Counted from the first letter of the stretch, positions 17,029 to 26,049 are shown. The stretch is DNA of 56,341 bases from an uncultured Bacteroidia bacterium (GCA_903904515.1 CAIVCR010000095.1:1-56341), one strand, 5' to 3'. Program-made: numbers and translations. Notes: generated from the letters alone by a model not told the origin.

Positions 17029-17859
17029 ATGAACCTCATGTTTCCAATTTTATCTGTTACAGGAATTTTTATTTCACTATTTTTACTGGTTTTCAAATCA
17101 AGGGAATATCGGACTATCGCTTACTTTAGTTTCTACTTTTTGTTTTTAAACCTGTATGCATTATTGCATTATGTTTTACTGCATTCAAAATCGGTATTTT
17201 TTGTTGCTATTTTCTGTACCAACTTCACTTTTCTTACCTATTTGATCGGGCCAATGTTATATTGGTATATCCGAAGTGTTTTAACTGACAAATCAAGCCT
17301 TGGGAAAGGAGATTTATTGCATTTGTTACCCATGGCAATCTACCTGTTAGCGGCGATTCCCTATATAATTACCCCATGGTCCCATAAGATTCAGATTGCA
17401 AATGAAATTGTAAATGACCCTGGTTTTTTAGGAACATATTACTTCACAGTCTTATCTGAGATGTTCACACCAACGATAGTTTACCTAAGCCGCCCTTTTC
17501 TTGTTTTGGTCTATACAATTTGGTCAATCGGATTATTTATCCGCTATTTGATGAATAAAGAGGATGATTATGTTTTCTCTGGTCAGCATTTTATGACGAA
17601 ATGGCTAACCATCTTCTTAGGATTCCAATTTGTACTGGCTACTTGTTCTTTTATCGCTATTTTCGAGACATTTATACAATCCTCCGATGTATTGCTTACC
17701 CTCAACTGGTTACAATTTGTATCGATAACCTGTCTTGCCGCATTGATCGTTTCACCATTTTTTTTTCACAGTGTTTTATATGGTTTACCCCGTTTACCGG
17801 AATCTATTACAAAACGGCACACCGAAGTGGAAGAAATGGTATCCGGTTATCCAGAATAA
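17029..17859 (+). CDS. 7TM sensor domain lacking its AraC-type HTH
   Basis: A 276-residue protein with about seven hydrophobic helices. The layout, and the ending FFFHSVLYGLPRLPES, match the N-terminal membrane half of the large Bacteroidota regulators in which a 7TM domain is joined to a C-terminal AraC helix-turn-helix. Here the frame stops about 20 residues after that hinge, and I find no HTH-like sequence in the next 450 bases in any frame. It may be a truncated regulator, or a stand-alone sensor whose DNA-binding partner lies elsewhere. The ATG at 17029 is preferred to the TTG immediately before it. Confidence 0.7.
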   Translation: MNLMFPILSVTGIFISLFLLVFKSREYRTIAYFSFYFLFLNLYALLHYVLLHSKSVFFVAIFCTNFTFLTYLIGPMLYWYIRSVLTDKSSLGKGDLLHLLPMAIYLLAAIPYIITPWSHKIQIANEIVNDPGFLGTYYFTVLSEMFTPTIVYLSRPFLVLVYTIWSIGLFIRYLMNKEDDYVFSGQHFMTKWLTIFLGFQFVLATCSFIAIFETFIQSSDVLLTLNWLQFVSITCLAALIVSPFFFHSVLYGLPRLPESITKRHTEVEEMVSGYPE

Positions 17860-18313
17860 AAGGGTAATCTTAAATTATAAAAGCATTACAGTTTGGTTTC
17901 AAGTCCGGCTCTCGCCGTTTTAATCGCAGCAAATAAAATGGACGTATAAAATTTATCTGGCCCATTCGACTGATCCGATCCGCTCGCCGGTCATTGTGAT
18001 TTGCGCAAAGCCAAAAGCTTTCCGGACCAGGTTTGCGTAAATTACGCATAGTATAATAAATTCAAAATGAAGTTTGCGTCTGTTAGGAATCCAGAAATTG
18101 ATTCCCAGGTACGGTTGCGTAAATTACATTGAGTCAAATCAATTTCCAATCAACATTGCATTCTTTACACAAAGTCTATTTTATTTTTAAATGGATTAAA
18201 AATGGAATTTTCACCTTCTGTTGAAGTGATCCAAACCTGTATTTCCTGTCACTGTAAATCAGAAGGTCAGTTTTGAGGTATTGAGCGCGAGTGCAAAAGC
18301 AAAACCGTAAGTC
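17860..18313. other. intergenic region without a gene
   Basis: I see no credible gene here. It contains a perfect 7+1+7 palindrome TGCGTAAATTACGCA (18034-18048) and a second GGTTGCGTAAATTAC copy at about 18113-18127, each preceded by a CCAGG-type block, so a segment of about 20 bases is imperfectly duplicated. It could be decayed coding sequence from the truncated sensor gene, but no frame shows it. Confidence 0.5.
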
Positions 18314-19045
18314 TTACTGTTTAAGTGCGCCTTTCGTAAAGATATAATCGGGAATATCCTGATCAAACTTTAGGGAAGACATCTTAAATTCGGTCCCATT
18401 TCCATCTTTAAGCACATCTTTATAGATTATCGTTGTTGGAAACCACCGCCCCTGAATCTTTCGAGCATCTTTAAAGTCAACCCGCTTAAGGAGTTGACCA
18501 CTTTTGGCATAAAGATCCTCCTTTAACGGGATAAACCGCTCCTGGTCAATCCACAACCGTTGTTTGAAATAAGCCACATTTTCCACCTTAGCCGTCAGTT
18601 CAACCACGTATGTTTGTCGTCCATTTACAGTCTCCTCTCCGAAAACTAACGCTGAGTAGATTTCTGTGAGCTTTCGGTCATCCATCATATCTTCATAGGA
18701 GAGGTCTGACCCCATCACCGATTGACGCAACATATTTCCGGAAATTTGAATGATCCTGTCCGTTGAGGGGGAATAGATCCATAACTGTTTCTGAAGTTTC
18801 AACATCTTGGTCCCTTTCTCACTGGCAGGAGAGAGGTATTCCGAAAACGATTTTTTGGTCCCTTCAGACATCGTTTTCGATAGTATGGTCCGGCTGTTTC
18901 TCTTCCCGTGTATGGTCATTGACGATTCAAAAACACGATTCTTTGATGACATATTCTGATCCACTTTTTGAAGGATCAAATCCCCATCAGGATAATTAAA
19001 TCCTATCACCAGCATCCCCAATACGATGAAATTTATAACCTTCAT
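18314..19045 (-). CDS. LolA-like outer-membrane lipoprotein-sorting protein
   Basis: A 243-residue exported protein of the LolA-like family PF17131. A signal peptide leads into a beta-rich domain with the family hallmark RQSVMGSDLSYEDMM (about residues 108-122) and KLQKQLWIYSPSTDRI. Such proteins are thought to carry lipid or lipoprotein across the periplasm. It is the last gene of a minus-strand operon with two FtsX/MacB-type permeases, their ATPase and an outer-membrane barrel. The layout recalls operons where a PF17131 protein works with an inner-membrane pump and an outer-membrane barrel; the cargo is unknown. The short gap to the upstream permease gene holds repeated TTTAATTC motifs. Confidence 0.88.
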   Translation of the reverse strand: MKVINFIVLGMLVIGFNYPDGDLILQKVDQNMSSKNRVFESSMTIHGKRNSRTILSKTMSEGTKKSFSEYLSPASEKGTKMLKLQKQLWIYSPSTDRIIQISGNMLRQSVMGSDLSYEDMMDDRKLTEIYSALVFGEETVNGRQTYVVELTAKVENVAYFKQRLWIDQERFIPLKEDLYAKSGQLLKRVDFKDARKIQGRWFPTTIIYKDVLKDGNGTEFKMSSLKFDQDIPDYIFTKGALKQ

Positions 19046-19086
19046 TCCTTCATTTTTAATTCTTTAATTCTTTTATTTTTCATTCC

Positions 19087-20361
19087 TCAAGCCTCCAACT
19101 CTTTAAATAACTGTGCCGTTTGTCTTTTATAGATCCCGATCCCGGAGAGGGCATTACCCAAAACCACAGAAATCAGGCCCGGAATAAATCCGATATACCA
19201 TGCCGTGGAGGTAATCTCGGCCCTGGCAACTGAAGGCATCAGTAGCGAAGAGTTCTTCATCATTCCACTAATATTGATACCAAAAGTCTCCAAATACCAT
19301 GCAATTCCCAAACCTAAGGTAGTGCCTAAAACTGAACCGATGGTGCCGATGAAAACAGCCTCGTAAATTAATGTCTTGTAAATATGATCTTTATCTTCTC
19401 CCATGGCCAGCCTGATCCCAAATTCATTATATCGCCGAAGTCCTCCAAGAAGACCTGCATTCCATAAAACAATAGACATCGCGACCATGAATACGATAAT
19501 CATTACGCTTCCAATCGCATTAACATAATCAATAAATTCAGCCATCCCCGATTGTTCCCGAAGGGTGATCATCACGGGGGCGTATTCGTCTTTAACCGAT
19601 TTAAACGTTTGATTGAATGCTGAGGCTGCCAGTAAGGCTTGTTCATTATCGTACCGGTCTGAATTAAAAAAAGCCAGTATTTCTCCTGCCGCATCAGGCA
19701 TGTTGAGTGCAAGTTGCACATCTGAAATATCTGCGATTATAGCCCCCCGGTCGAGCGGCGCAGAGCCGAACCGGATTGTACCCGCAACAATCAGATTTTT
19801 GAAAGCCATTCCCCCATCCATGGTTGTTCCAAAAAGGGTAAACATCTCACCCGGTTTGATCTGAAATTTGGTTGCGAAAAGGTCAGAGATCAGCGCCTCT
19901 CCGGGTTTTACAGGTAGTTTTCCCGCGACCAGCGCCTTAAGAAGATTAAACCTTACTGCTTCTTTCGACACAGGGGAAAACAAATCCAATGCCCATCCCA
20001 CAACCGGCCCCTGCGCCCGGGTTTCCCCCTTTGAATCGGGAAAATCAATCAATCCTCCAAATCGGATCCGTTTTACCCAGTCAAGACCTGGATAGGTTCT
20101 CCTTAATTCCCTTAGCTGGTTGTCAACTCCCAGGATCGCCAGGTCGTTTGGCATTTGATCGGCATCTTTTGCATAGGCACGCGTCATCACTTTGAGATGA
20201 CCGGTATTGAAATGGGCATTTAACCGAAGCGATTCACCCATAATTCCCCTGATCCAGCAGAACATCACCACTGAAAGCATAACTCCAATTGACACGACTA
20301 TAATTGGCAGCAGACTTCTGCTTTTGTCGTTTACCATTCCTTTAAATAAAAATCTGATCAT
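19087..20361 (-). CDS. FtsX/MacB-type ABC permease
   Basis: A 424-residue inner-membrane permease: one N-terminal helix, a periplasmic MacB-type core domain (about 45-270), then three C-terminal helices with the FtsX-like stretch GLRRYNEFGIRLAMGE that couples to the ATPase. It lacks any ATP-binding domain. It overlaps the preceding permease gene by four bases (ATGA), a sign of translational coupling, and the two probably form a LolCE-like heterodimer. Next comes the LolA-like gene. Confidence 0.9.
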   Translation of the reverse strand: MIRFLFKGMVNDKSRSLLPIIVVSIGVMLSVVMFCWIRGIMGESLRLNAHFNTGHLKVMTRAYAKDADQMPNDLAILGVDNQLRELRRTYPGLDWVKRIRFGGLIDFPDSKGETRAQGPVVGWALDLFSPVSKEAVRFNLLKALVAGKLPVKPGEALISDLFATKFQIKPGEMFTLFGTTMDGGMAFKNLIVAGTIRFGSAPLDRGAIIADISDVQLALNMPDAAGEILAFFNSDRYDNEQALLAASAFNQTFKSVKDEYAPVMITLREQSGMAEFIDYVNAIGSVMIIVFMVAMSIVLWNAGLLGGLRRYNEFGIRLAMGEDKDHIYKTLIYEAVFIGTIGSVLGTTLGLGIAWYLETFGINISGMMKNSSLLMPSVARAEITSTAWYIGFIPGLISVVLGNALSGIGIYKRQTAQLFKELEA

Positions 20362-21527
20362 TGTATCTTTCCTTTTAAGGCATCGGTAGGCCGTAGTCTG
20401 GTGATTTTCCGGGTTGGAAAATAGCTTACAATTGTCGCAGAAATGATGACTAGCAGAACCGTTGACAGAATCAGGCCCGTACTGTAAACAGGGAAAATAT
20501 TTTCAGAAATTGAAACTCCCATGGAGTCAACATATTTTGGCATCGGGATTCCAAAATTTTGCAAATATCCTAATAAAGGTGTTCCCCAAAGGGAGCCTAA
20601 AATGATGGCCAGCAAACTGTGTGTACTCCCCTCGATGGTGAATATGGCAACCACCTGAATGCGGGTCATCCCAAGTGCAATATAGGTTCCAATCTCTTTT
20701 TGCCGCCTGAAGATCGATAGGACCTGGGTATCAAAAATTGCAAGTAATGCAATCGACAAGAGGAGTCCATAAATAACACCAGCCCCAACTTTCTTGGTTT
20801 GGATAATCTCATCGATTTCTCTGAGCAGATATTTAAGGTCCTTAAATTGCCAGGGGGCTATGGTTTGTTTCTTGAAATTGCTTCCTGCAATAAACAGTGT
20901 CGCTTCATTTTGCAATCCTGTAATTTGTTGAAGCGTGTATAAGGGGATCCAGATCTGTTTGGTATCAACCGACTGTACATTGCAATTAAATACTTCCACA
21001 ATTAATACTTCCCTGGCATCAAAGGTCCCATTTTTGTCGCGCCAGCGGATCAGCAGCCGCTCCCCTGGCTTCAATTTGGCCTCCTCCGCCATCCGCTTGC
21101 CGATAATCGCAGGAACATCATCTGTCTTTCCACTTAATGCTGATGTCGGGAGTTTAATAATTTGCTGATTGGGATCAATTCCCTTGAGAAAGATATTTTG
21201 CATCCTCCCTTGCGGGTAAATTGTTGCCTGGGTGATAAGTACCGGCGTGATCTCTCCTGCCTGAGTCAATTCTTCTAATTTTCCGGTAATGGGAGCGTGG
21301 GCCTCCTGAAGGCAGAATGGATCGAAAGGATCATAATTCGGATGCCAAAGCTGGCCGAATCCAACTTCCCAATTTTTCGTATCGGTAAGGGCTTGCCTGT
21401 TCCAGCCATCGAGCATTCCGTTGTAAAAAACGATTACGACAAATGCAATGGATAGTACGGTCACATTCAGCCAGGTTCTTAGTCCTGCACCCAATAAATT
21501 CCGAAATGCCAGTTTAAATGCCAACAT
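20358..21527 (-). CDS. FtsX/MacB-type ABC permease, partner
   Basis: A 389-residue permease of the same topology: N-terminal helix, MacB-type periplasmic domain (about 40-240), then three helices with RRQKEIGTYIALGMTR, the coupling segment for the ATPase. Relatives include LolC/LolE, MacB and the anti-peptide exporters. It starts 5 bases after the ATPase gene and overlaps the next permease by 4 bases. Together with the ATPase and the LolA-like protein this suggests extraction of a lipid-type substrate from the inner membrane (inference). Confidence 0.9.
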   Translation of the reverse strand: MLAFKLAFRNLLGAGLRTWLNVTVLSIAFVVIVFYNGMLDGWNRQALTDTKNWEVGFGQLWHPNYDPFDPFCLQEAHAPITGKLEELTQAGEITPVLITQATIYPQGRMQNIFLKGIDPNQQIIKLPTSALSGKTDDVPAIIGKRMAEEAKLKPGERLLIRWRDKNGTFDAREVLIVEVFNCNVQSVDTKQIWIPLYTLQQITGLQNEATLFIAGSNFKKQTIAPWQFKDLKYLLREIDEIIQTKKVGAGVIYGLLLSIALLAIFDTQVLSIFRRQKEIGTYIALGMTRIQVVAIFTIEGSTHSLLAIILGSLWGTPLLGYLQNFGIPMPKYVDSMGVSISENIFPVYSTGLILSTVLLVIISATIVSYFPTRKITRLRPTDALKGKIQ

Positions 21528-21532
21528 AGCTG

Positions 21533-22240
21533 TTAGTTTTCACCGGTTAAAATCAGTTTGTCTGTGTCGACGACCCCATCTTTTAAAGTAATGATGCGGT
21601 CGAGATAGTGCATCACCTTTTCATCATGCGTGGCAAAGATAAAGGTGGTATTGAGCTCTTTGTTCAATTTTTTCATGGTTTGAACAATATTGTGGGAGTT
21701 TTTGGCATCGAGGTTTGCCGAGGGTTCATCCGCCAGAACCAGAATGGGACGTTTGACCATGGCACGGGCAATTGCCACCCGCTGACACTCCCCTCCGGAT
21801 AGTTGCGATGGCTTGGAGTTGTGTTTGTCTGTCAATCCAACCCAATCCAGTGCTTCCATTACAGCCCTCTTCCGCTCTGCAGAAGTGCGATGCTGCAACA
21901 ACAGTGCAAATTCGACATTCTCAAAAACCGTGTATACAGGTAATAAATTATAAGTCTGAAAGATAAATCCGATATTGTAATTTCTCAGATGTGCTGATTG
22001 CTTATTCGTTAGCTCTGAAACTGAATGACCGATGACTTCAACCCGCCCCTCAGAGGGATAATCAAGGGTGCCGATGATGTTTAACAGTGTCGTTTTCCCG
22101 GATCCGCTTGGGCCGACCAAACCTGCAAATTCACCTTTCCCAAAAGTGAGATTAATGTTATGCAGGGCAGTAAAATCGCCTGTTCCAATATGAAATCGTT
22201 TGGTCAGTCTTTCAATTCGAATGATTTCTGAATTTTCCAT
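21533..22240 (-). CDS. LolD/MacB-type ABC ATPase
   Basis: A 235-residue nucleotide-binding subunit. Walker A is GPSGSGKTT (about residues 41-49), the Q-loop FQTYNLLP follows, the signature is LSGGECQRVAIARA, and Walker B is LVLADEPSANLD with a FATHDE switch histidine. These mark the LolD/FtsE/MacB branch that energises FtsX-type permeases. It lies between the barrel gene (10 bases upstream) and the two permease genes. It is the only stand-alone ABC ATPase near the ATPase-less pump on the opposite strand. Confidence 0.95.
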   Translation of the reverse strand: MENSEIIRIERLTKRFHIGTGDFTALHNINLTFGKGEFAGLVGPSGSGKTTLLNIIGTLDYPSEGRVEVIGHSVSELTNKQSAHLRNYNIGFIFQTYNLLPVYTVFENVEFALLLQHRTSAERKRAVMEALDWVGLTDKHNSKPSQLSGGECQRVAIARAMVKRPILVLADEPSANLDAKNSHNIVQTMKKLNKELNTTFIFATHDEKVMHYLDRIITLKDGVVDTDKLILTGEN

Positions 22241-22250
22241 ACGGATTTTA

Positions 22251-23411
22251 TTAATGGTTATAGACCAACATCAGTTGAATACCTTTCCCAGAATAATAGT
22301 TACCCTGGTTTAATTGCTGTGGTAAGTTGTAATTCACAGGATTCCAGAATGCCATAATGTAAAAAGCAATTTTATTGAATTGCCGTTTCAGATTCAGAAA
22401 ATTATAAGAGGAACTGGTTGTCCAGTCAAAAAAAGAGATCACATTCAGTTGATCGGTTAGGTTTATCGGGTAGGAGAGGGATAGTCCCGTAAATGAAACT
22501 GATCTGGAAAATGCAAATGCATTTTGATCATAAGAGAAGAGCAACTGTTCAAATACAACATTCAATCCATTGCCAATTCCGAAGGTATTGTCTGTGCCTA
22601 CATTCAGAATTTCAGTATTGGTATAGATCCCCATCTCCTTTGTTTTATTTGTGTAGGTTCCTTCAAACCATAAGCCAACACCCAGGTCCCATTTCCCGTC
22701 AATCCCTAACCGGTTTTCAGGCACTGCCGGATCGGGTGGAATTGCAACCTCCAATCCCCGGGAATCACAAACACGATGATGGAAAGTGATGGCAACCTCC
22801 CCTTTGGGGACAGGTGACTGGAACCGTCCCCCAAACTCCGGGTAGTTCTGATTGGATTGGCCCAAATCCCACGGTCGCGGTTTCGTATTTCCATACAGGG
22901 TCCACAGCCAGAGATTGGCATTATTCATAAAATAGTATCTCCCAAGTGCCCCCCATACACCATTGGTTAGCTGCAGCGGATCGCGCGGATCGAGTTGATC
23001 GAACCACATCAATGGACGAAGCAGCGTGGCAGAACCAAAATTTATTTTTTGTAGTCCTGCACGAATTTCCAGATGTTGTGTTGAATACCTGGCCCATGCG
23101 CGGTATGGACTAATATTTCCATCGGTTTGTATCCTGTCGAAGGGGTGCATTCCTAAAGTCCCGATCGTATTTGCAGAAACTTCAACATCAAACTGTCGGC
23201 CAGGATGTGTTTTAACTGTGTAATTTATTGTTGGAATATAGCGGGCTACCATATATACCGGAAACTCATTCCCCCCATTGGAGAGGCCCCAGGAGGAGAG
23301 CTGCCCACTAAAATTAAGCTTATTCCTTGCGACATATTTAATCGAATCCTGAGCTAAGCACTTCACATAAAAGGATGTGAAAATGAAAGTCAGGAGAATA
23401 AATAGTTTCAT
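22251..23411 (-). CDS. outer-membrane beta-barrel protein
   Basis: A 386-residue exported protein with a signal peptide (LFILLTFIFTSFYVKCLAQ) followed by alternating hydrophobic/aromatic beta strands to the end; the C-terminal strand (GIQLMLVYNH) lacks a terminal Phe. It is porin-like, and the segment LRPLMWFDQLDPRDPLQ recalls the DUF1302/alginate-export barrels, but the match is loose. The ATG at 23411 is chosen because it starts the signal peptide; an upstream start at 23486 would add 25 polar residues. It is the first gene of the envelope operon and reads divergently from the TetR gene. Confidence 0.75.
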   Translation of the reverse strand: MKLFILLTFIFTSFYVKCLAQDSIKYVARNKLNFSGQLSSWGLSNGGNEFPVYMVARYIPTINYTVKTHPGRQFDVEVSANTIGTLGMHPFDRIQTDGNISPYRAWARYSTQHLEIRAGLQKINFGSATLLRPLMWFDQLDPRDPLQLTNGVWGALGRYYFMNNANLWLWTLYGNTKPRPWDLGQSNQNYPEFGGRFQSPVPKGEVAITFHHRVCDSRGLEVAIPPDPAVPENRLGIDGKWDLGVGLWFEGTYTNKTKEMGIYTNTEILNVGTDNTFGIGNGLNVVFEQLLFSYDQNAFAFSRSVSFTGLSLSYPINLTDQLNVISFFDWTTSSSYNFLNLKRQFNKIAFYIMAFWNPVNYNLPQQLNQGNYYSGKGIQLMLVYNH

Positions 23412-23523
23412 TTCCAACGAAGTGTTAGGTTTTGAATTACAAGATAAAATTACGAAGGAAGTTTCAGATTGGGACTCACTAAACAAAATAATATTAAGTA
23501 ATTGTAAATTTAATCATCGATAC

Positions 23524-23554
23524 TTTGGAAATTTAAAGGAAACATCTACTTTTG
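23524..23554 (+). promoter_or_regulatory. promoter of the TetR-TolC-HlyD operon
   Basis: TTTG at 23524-23527, 19 bases, then TACTTTTG at 23547-23554: an exact match to both boxes and the spacing of the Bacteroidota promoter. Transcription should begin near 23561, inside the palindrome described next. Confidence 0.75.
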
Positions 23555-23562
23555 CCCAAAAT

Positions 23563-23582
23563 ATGAATGAATAATCATTCAT
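23563..23582. promoter_or_regulatory. putative TetR operator
   Basis: A perfect palindrome with 8-bp arms, ATGAATGA and TCATTCAT, around ATAA. It begins 9 bases after the -7 box and lies ahead of the TetR ATG at 23597. Size, symmetry and position are those of an autoregulatory TetR operator. No footprint exists, so binding is inference. Confidence 0.65.
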
Positions 23583-23596
23583 TAAATAATATCAGG

Positions 23597-24178
23597 ATGG
23601 CACGAATAATTGATGAAGGGAAGATTGAACGGATAAGGGAGGCAACTATTGAGTTTGTAGTCCAAAATGGTTACGGAGGGGCATCTATCTCCTCAATTGC
23701 CCGTCGTGCAGGTGTCGCTGAGGGATATCTTTACCGGTTTCACCGCAGTAAACATGAGCTGGTGACAGAATTGCTCTTTTCAAAGGTGGCCCAGATTATT
23801 GAGAAACTGGAACTTCTTTTAAATACATGTCCCGGAATTAAAGAGGTGATTACCAGGTTTATAGGTGAGTTTTTCAAAATGGCAGCGGAGACACCGGAGC
23901 AGATTAAGTTTATGCATGTACTGATGCACGACTATAATTTTCAGGTGTCAGATAATCAGCGTCTTCAGATTAAAAATCTGTGTGAGAAAGTAGTGCAGAG
24001 AGGAATTGCAAATGGTGAGATTGGCAAGCAAATCACCGTTGAAGAGGCGTATGGTATTGTTGTCATCTATCCGCTTGAAGTTATAAATCTTCGGATGAAA
24101 GGATTTTTCGGCAGTACTACCTGGACCGATGAGGATCGGCAACGGGTAGCGGAATTTTCAATCAATGCTTTAAAATAG
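23597..24178 (+). CDS. TetR/AcrR-family repressor
   Basis: A 193-residue regulator. The N-terminal helix-turn-helix spans about residues 10-55 (FVVQNGYGGASISSIARRAGVA, then GYLYRFHRSKHELV); the C-terminal ~130 residues form the variable ligand-binding helices. The start at 23597 (ATG, MARIID) is chosen over 23567, which lies inside the operator and too close to the transcription start. It heads a plus-strand operon with TolC (6-base gap), HlyD and two ABC-2 permeases, and probably represses itself and the pump until a ligand binds. It could also affect the divergent envelope operon. Confidence 0.93.
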   Translation: MARIIDEGKIERIREATIEFVVQNGYGGASISSIARRAGVAEGYLYRFHRSKHELVTELLFSKVAQIIEKLELLLNTCPGIKEVITRFIGEFFKMAAETPEQIKFMHVLMHDYNFQVSDNQRLQIKNLCEKVVQRGIANGEIGKQITVEEAYGIVVIYPLEVINLRMKGFFGSTTWTDEDRQRVAEFSINALK

Positions 24179-24184
24179 GTTAGT

Positions 24185-25702
24185 ATGAGAGCTAATTTTT
24201 TGATGCTGTTATTTTTAATGTCTGGTCTGACTGTTGTGGGACAAGCCGGTTCCGGAATTTCAAAAAGCCTCACATTTGAAGAAGCGTTGGCGCTTTCCCT
24301 TCAGAATAACCATCTGGTTAAACAATATCATCACAAAACACTTCAGCTTGAACAGGAGGAGAAAGCGGCCAAAGGGTTACATCTTCCGCGGATCTCACTG
24401 AGTGCCTCTTTTACGATAATGTCTGATAACATTGTCCTTGATCTTACCCCTGTCCGTGATGCAATTACACCTCTTTACAGTGCTTTAGGTCATTATGGGA
24501 AATTCGGCGGGGTTCCAAATCCCGACCCTAAGACCAATGGAGTTATGCCATATCTGCCCGACGATGTTTCAACAAGTGTTCTGCGGGGGAAAATGCTGGA
24601 AGGACTTAACAGTGTCAACAGTGCAGATTGGATCCAGACTATTCAGGAGAAAAAATTTGGAATGGTCAATGCCGGATTTATTTTTCCGCTGTTTACCGGT
24701 GGTAAAATTAATGCCGCCAATAAGGCGGCCACTATAAAGTTTGAAGCATCTGAAATAGAATCAATCCAAAAATCGCATGAGCTGGTCAGTGAACTGATTG
24801 AGCGCTATTTTGGATTAATCCTGGCTAACCAGGCAGTGAAAGTTCGGGAGGTAGTTAAATCCGGAATGGAAAAACATCTCAATGATGCTGAGAAACTGGC
24901 TCAACAGGGTATCATTGCAAGGGTCGAGGTTTTAAATGCAAAGGTATATTTTGGGGATGCTGATCGCGAGCTTAAAAAATCAAACCGCCAGGTGGAGATC
25001 TTAAATGAAGCAGTCTTAAATACTGTTGCCGATACAGCAAAATGCAGCATACATCCGCTGTCTGAGCTTTTCTATCTTGAAAAAATTGAACCTTTGAATT
25101 TCTTCAAGGAAAAAGCACTTGAAAAAAGCCCGTTACTAGGCCAGATCAATAAGAAAAAGGAGCTGGCACAACAGGGGATAAAGGTCGAACGGTCAGCTTA
25201 TTTTCCATCAATTGCGGCAACAGGGACTTATAATATTGTGAATAAAGACCTCTCCCCCTATCTTCCCGATTATATGGTAGGTGTTGGATTGCAATGGAAT
25301 TTGTTTGATGGGAACGCCCGTAGCCGCAAGATTAAAGCTGCTCAGTTTCAGCAGATGGAAGCGGAGGATTTCTATATAAAATCGGAAGCTGATATACAAT
25401 CGGCACTTACCAAATATTATCAGGAGATGTATATGTATCTCGAACAGATTAATGAGCTGGATGGTGCAATGGAATTTACCAATGAGTATTCCCGTGCCCG
25501 TGAAAAGGCCTTTTCGGAAGGGATGGCAACTGCCACCCAGGTTTCGGATGCAAATCTGGCTGTTGCAAAAGTGAAAATAGAGCGGCTGCAGGCGATCTAT
25601 GCCTGGGATGTTGCCCTGTCGAAACTCCTCTATTATTCAGGTATTTCTGATCATTTCGTCAGTTATCTAAGTAATCCTGAAGCAAAGCCAGGGAGATATT
25701 GA
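24185..25702 (+). CDS. TolC-family outer-membrane channel
   Basis: A 505-residue outer-membrane efflux protein. After a signal peptide ending near GQAGSG, two OEP repeats with long coiled-coil helices are visible (about 25-270 and 300-490), each starting with EEALALSLQNN-like or GQINKKKELAQQG segments. YNIVNKDLSPYLPDYMVGVGL is a typical second-repeat strand. It supplies the outer-membrane duct for the HlyD adaptor and ABC-2 permeases downstream. It begins 6 bases after the tetR stop. The following 436 bases are packed with repeats before the adaptor gene. Confidence 0.93.
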   Translation: MRANFLMLLFLMSGLTVVGQAGSGISKSLTFEEALALSLQNNHLVKQYHHKTLQLEQEEKAAKGLHLPRISLSASFTIMSDNIVLDLTPVRDAITPLYSALGHYGKFGGVPNPDPKTNGVMPYLPDDVSTSVLRGKMLEGLNSVNSADWIQTIQEKKFGMVNAGFIFPLFTGGKINAANKAATIKFEASEIESIQKSHELVSELIERYFGLILANQAVKVREVVKSGMEKHLNDAEKLAQQGIIARVEVLNAKVYFGDADRELKKSNRQVEILNEAVLNTVADTAKCSIHPLSELFYLEKIEPLNFFKEKALEKSPLLGQINKKKELAQQGIKVERSAYFPSIAATGTYNIVNKDLSPYLPDYMVGVGLQWNLFDGNARSRKIKAAQFQQMEAEDFYIKSEADIQSALTKYYQEMYMYLEQINELDGAMEFTNEYSRAREKAFSEGMATATQVSDANLAVAKVKIERLQAIYAWDVALSKLLYYSGISDHFVSYLSNPEAKPGRY

Positions 25703-25748
25703 GATGGAGAGATGGAGAGATGGAGAGATGGAGAGATGGAGAGATGGA
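25701..25748. repeat. tandem repeat (GAGATGGA)6
   Basis: Six exact head-to-tail copies of GAGATGGA, beginning on the last two bases of the tolC stop codon. Eight-base units of this kind can change copy number by slippage. No frame effect on tolC is expected because the array starts at its stop. Confidence 0.95.
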
Positions 25749-25771
25749 GAGAGGGAAATCGGAATGGGCGA

Positions 25772-25797
25772 CACTTCGACTGCGCTCAGTGCAAGTG
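25772..25797. repeat. short palindromic element
   Basis: CACTT...AAGTG outer arms and ACTG-CGCT-CAGT inner hairpin form one imperfect stem-loop. The core, CTTCGACTGCGCTCAGTG, looks like a dispersed palindromic repeat I associate with Bacteroidota genomes; only one copy is present here. Confidence 0.6.
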
Positions 25798-25826
25798 GGG
25801 CGATGAAATGAATGGGACAGCTGGAT

Positions 25827-25870
25827 AATGTGCCAATTTGCTAATGTGCCAATTTGAAAATTTGAAAATG
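25827..25870. repeat. direct repeats AATGTGCCAATTTG / AATTTGAAA
   Basis: AATGTGCCAATTTG occurs twice, 16 bases apart, followed by two overlapping AATTTGAAAA units. It adds another repeat class to the tolC-HlyD gap. Confidence 0.75.
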
Positions 25871-25896
25871 AAGTAATCTACTTCAGGATGGTGATC

Positions 25897-25980
25897 AAAA
25901 CCCAGAAAGGGTAACATGATTATAGCAACAACTATAAAATTATTACCTATTAAAACCCTGAAAGGGTGACAGGATTATCT
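25897..25980. repeat. paired CCCTGAAAGGGT-type elements
   Basis: Two ~29-base copies, 25897-25925 (AAAACCCAGAAAGGGT, then AACATGATTATAG) and 25952-25980 (AAAACCCTGAAAGGGT, then GACAGGATTATCT). Each contains a CCC-GAAA-GGG mini-hairpin. They are direct repeats with a 55-base period. Confidence 0.8.
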
Positions 25981-26049
25981 ATATTAAAAGAAGTTAAACA
26001 TAGAATCTGGAAACAAAAATCAGGACGAGTCAAAATGCACCATGAAATC

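Noticed and set aside
18314..23411. Naming the operon lolCDE/lolA
   Set aside because: The ATPase and permeases are only family-level matches, and the LolA-like protein is of the PF17131 type rather than true LolA; the barrel gene is also foreign to lol operons.
23412..23486. Upstream start of the beta-barrel protein
   Set aside because: It would place 25 polar residues before a clear signal peptide; the ATG at 23411 starts directly with it.
25701..25748. Coding repeat at the tolC C terminus
   Set aside because: The array starts on the stop codon of tolC, so it does not alter the protein, and no in-frame continuation is plausible.
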